NCBI GenBank assembly: GCA_947475135.1
Contig: CANJMU010000036.1
Span: 1-6,688 of the forward strand
Length of the DNA stretch: 6,688 bases
Direction of reading: 5' to 3'
From: Silvanigrellaceae bacterium
GTDB taxonomy: Bacteria; Bdellovibrionota; Oligoflexia; Silvanigrellales; Silvanigrellaceae
Shown here: positions 4,792-6,688 of the stretch, piece after piece
How positions within the stretch are numbered: the stretch's first letter is position 1
Layout: the number at the start of each line of letters is the position of its first letter
Notes under the pieces: model-generated
What the model saw: only the letters and a program-made list of their open reading frames with translations
Told to the model about the DNA's origin: nothing
The model's database searches: none
Position numbers and translations under genes: made by a program

Positions 4792-6688
4792 ATGTTTCCG
4801 CGTAGAAATTTTATTCAATTGGGGTCTGCTTGTTTAGCAGCACTCCCATTTGCGTCTAGTTTTGCACAGGAAAAATCTGATTTTGACACCATAACGGATG
4901 CTGACTTTAACGAAACAACAATAGATATTCGTAATAGTCTCACCCGTCCCAAAGAAAAAAGTTTACAAATTCATGCGTACGACAAAGAATTAAAATTAAT
5001 CACAAAAGAACTTTTATTTTCCAATGACATTCTGTGGAATGAGGATAAATCTCAAAGTTGGGCGTTTCGTCCCCAGGGCGATTTATTTTTAAATTTCGAT
5101 ATTCATCCCCATGCCCAAGAAGGAATTGTTGTTTTTGCTAAACTCAACCCAGACGACCATTCCTTTGCTATTGCTAGATATAAAAATGGATCTGTTTCCT
5201 TAATTGGTACTGTGAGTAATGCGGATATTTCTCAATTTGTGGATGGAGGAGACGAAATATTTTTTTACCACTCTTCTTTTCCTTCCTTTCAAATTCAAGA
5301 TGAATTTTCATTTTTTGTTTCTAATGACAATATGTTGTGTGCGTTTGCTATAAATAGCATGGGAAATTTAAGATTATTATTTCAAATTGATTCCAGCACA
5401 GTCCTCGATCCCACGGAAGATATTTTATTTTCAAATACATTTATTGCAACAGGGCCTTATTTTAATTTAACCGGTGAAAATAAAACCGCATATTTTTTTC
5501 ATCATGATGATTTTGGATTAATCCTGACCCATCTGACTGAAAATGGAATTGAACACATTGCAACTTTTTCTGCGGAAAAAAATTCCTTACCTGTTCTTAA
5601 AAATCCAGAAGGCACATGGTCCTGGTACTATAAAAATCAGCATGGGTTTTTGTATTGTCTTCAAAATTGTGGTTCCAGTCAAAAATCAATTCTGGCATTT
5701 CAAACAGATTTAGGCATTCTTCATTTTTCTTTAGAAAAAACAGCAGAAAATTCCGTGACATCTTACACACCAAAATTTGTGTCCTTGTTTCAATTTGAAG
5801 ATGAAATACACGATGGCTGGAAGTATCAATCCCACAACCAAGTTCAGGGTGTGCTTGGTTATTCTTTTGCAAAAAGTGTAGATTATGTCTTGTTTTCTTC
5901 TTCAATAAATGGATGGGCGTTATATCAGTTCCAAGAGGATCTCAATACGAATCATTTCAAATTCGAAAAGATGATAGGACGGCTTGTGGATGAACCAACA
6001 GCGATGGGTTCAGATACAAAACATTATTTTTCTGTAGGAGATGTTCTTGGTCAGAAAATAACGACGAATTTACCACAAAAAAAAAGAACAAATTTGAGGG
6101 AAAAATTTTTTTCGTCGCGGAGCGTTACTTTAAAGAATTCATCCGAGGATACAATACGAGTACGATTGCATCATATTCAATCATTCAAAGATTATTATGT
6201 TTTAGATCTGAATCTTTCCTCACCAAAGAAGGGACTCTTTTTAACAAATCCGGTAACAAGCGAAACCACAGTAAAAGTCACTGCGGTTTCCTTAGATAAT
6301 GATATTAATTATTCAATACGTGACTATGAATATCTTAATATTTACACACATGCTTGCAAAAAATTTACAGATGATTTTCATCGTGGCGATTACTGCGGAG
6401 TTGTCTTTTGTTCTGCAGTAAAATGGGATATCCAGCGCGGTTTGTGTCTGGCGACAGATCATTGCCAAATAATGGATGGCTTTCACTCTCATTTTTTAAC
6501 TCTGATTCAGGATCATCATGAGTCCCCAGAGTTTTGCAACGGCTTTCTTCAGGGATGGAATGAAGAGGTGCATCAAGATTCTTTAGATTCCGCTATGGAA
6601 AAGAATCAAGAACGGGAATTTAGCCTTAGCCAACCTTCTACTGTCTGTTTGATAGGCGCCGGAGTTGCTTTGGTTGGATTCTTCTATT
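4792..6688 (+). CDS. Tat-exported protein of unknown function, 3' end outside the window
   Basis: I do not recognise the family. The frame from ATG 4792 has no stop to the right edge, giving 632 codons. The N-terminus reads MFPRRNFIQLGSACLAALPF then ASSFA-QEK: a twin-arginine motif (Arg4-Arg5, RRNFIQ close to RRxFLK), a moderately hydrophobic core and a likely cleavage after Ala25, so the protein should be exported folded by Tat. Residues ~30-600 are rich in short hydrophobic and aromatic strands separated by turns (for example VVFAKLNPDDHSFAIARYKNG, FFVSNDNMLCAFAIN), which could be a beta-propeller or other beta-repeat fold; this is only inference. Cysteines are concentrated at residues ~523-583. 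From ~618 to the edge the sequence becomes strongly hydrophobic (VCLIGAGVALVGFFY), suggesting a membrane segment or C-terminal anchor just after a charged stretch. It is preceded by a perfect ribosome binding site and separated from dapF by 94 bp, so it probably has its own promoter. Confidence 0.85.
   Translation, partial: MFPRRNFIQLGSACLAALPFASSFAQEKSDFDTITDADFNETTIDIRNSLTRPKEKSLQIHAYDKELKLITKELLFSNDILWNEDKSQSWAFRPQGDLFLNFDIHPHAQEGIVVFAKLNPDDHSFAIARYKNGSVSLIGTVSNADISQFVDGGDEIFFYHSSFPSFQIQDEFSFFVSNDNMLCAFAINSMGNLRLLFQIDSSTVLDPTEDILFSNTFIATGPYFNLTGENKTAYFFHHDDFGLILTHLTENGIEHIATFSAEKNSLPVLKNPEGTWSWYYKNQHGFLYCLQNCGSSQKSILAFQTDLGILHFSLEKTAENSVTSYTPKFVSLFQFEDEIHDGWKYQSHNQVQGVLGYSFAKSVDYVLFSSSINGWALYQFQEDLNTNHFKFEKMIGRLVDEPTAMGSDTKHYFSVGDVLGQKITTNLPQKKRTNLREKFFSSRSVTLKNSSEDTIRVRLHHIQSFKDYYVLDLNLSSPKKGLFLTNPVTSETTVKVTAVSLDNDINYSIRDYEYLNIYTHACKKFTDDFHRGDYCGVVFCSAVKWDIQRGLCLATDHCQIMDGFHSHFLTLIQDHHESPEFCNGFLQGWNEEVHQDSLDSAMEKNQEREFSLSQPSTVCLIGAGVALVGFFY

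Noticed and set aside
4822..4836. Lipoprotein lipobox at GSAC in the exported protein
   Set aside because: The -3 residue is Gly, and the hydrophobic core continues after the Cys; a Tat signal cleaved after Ala25 fits better.
5597..5905. Minus-strand open frame of 102 codons
   Set aside because: Lies inside the continuous 4792-6688 plus-strand gene, which has a signal peptide and a strong ribosome binding site.

Overview
The window comes from an AT-rich bacterium with a diaminopimelate pathway (dapF) and a Tat-type export signal, so probably Gram-negative. Poly-A/T-rich codons, a SpoIIE-type phosphatase and the gene mix would fit a lineage such as Oligoflexia/Bdellovibrionota, but that placement is a weak guess. 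All genes read on the + strand.

Layout. (1) 1-1154: the 3' part of a PP2C/SpoIIE-type serine phosphatase with a GAF-like segment in front; its reading frame is open through the left edge. (2) 1155-1426: a 272-bp leader with a GTGGGA/TCCCAC dyad, a weak promoter candidate and a terminator-like hairpin with a T-run, upstream of rpsB. (3) 1427-3196: rpsB (ribosomal protein S2) and tsf (EF-Ts), the classic translation pair. (4) 3200-3327: a ~124-bp palindromic repeat just after tsf. (5) 3359-3640: a small [2Fe-2S] ferredoxin. (6) 3651-4697: dapF (diaminopimelate epimerase), carrying a second, inverted copy of the same repeat inserted in frame and adding 41 residues. (7) 4698-6688: a promoter-like region with a perfect Shine-Dalgarno, then a long open frame running off the right edge. 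It encodes a Tat-exported protein of unknown function with a hydrophobic segment near the truncated end.

The main discovery is the repeat family. Two copies (3202-3325 and 3885-4005) lie in opposite orientation, about 91% identical in their cores, each flanked by TA/TA and ending in imperfect inverted repeats. They are far more GC-rich than the surrounding genes. The features match a small non-autonomous (MITE-like) element of a TA-targeting transposon such as IS630/Tc1-mariner. The copy inside dapF plus its TA duplication is exactly 123 bp (41 codons) with no stop, so the epimerase stays open and both catalytic cysteines are intact. This resembles the in-frame palindromic elements of Rickettsia, but the sequence here is not one I recognise as a named family. 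In one transcript the two copies could also pair as a long duplex enclosing the ferredoxin gene and the start of dapF.

rpsB-tsf are probably one unit, and fdx-dapF are tightly spaced (10 bp) and probably co-transcribed. Whether tsf transcripts read through the repeat into fdx cannot be told from the sequence.
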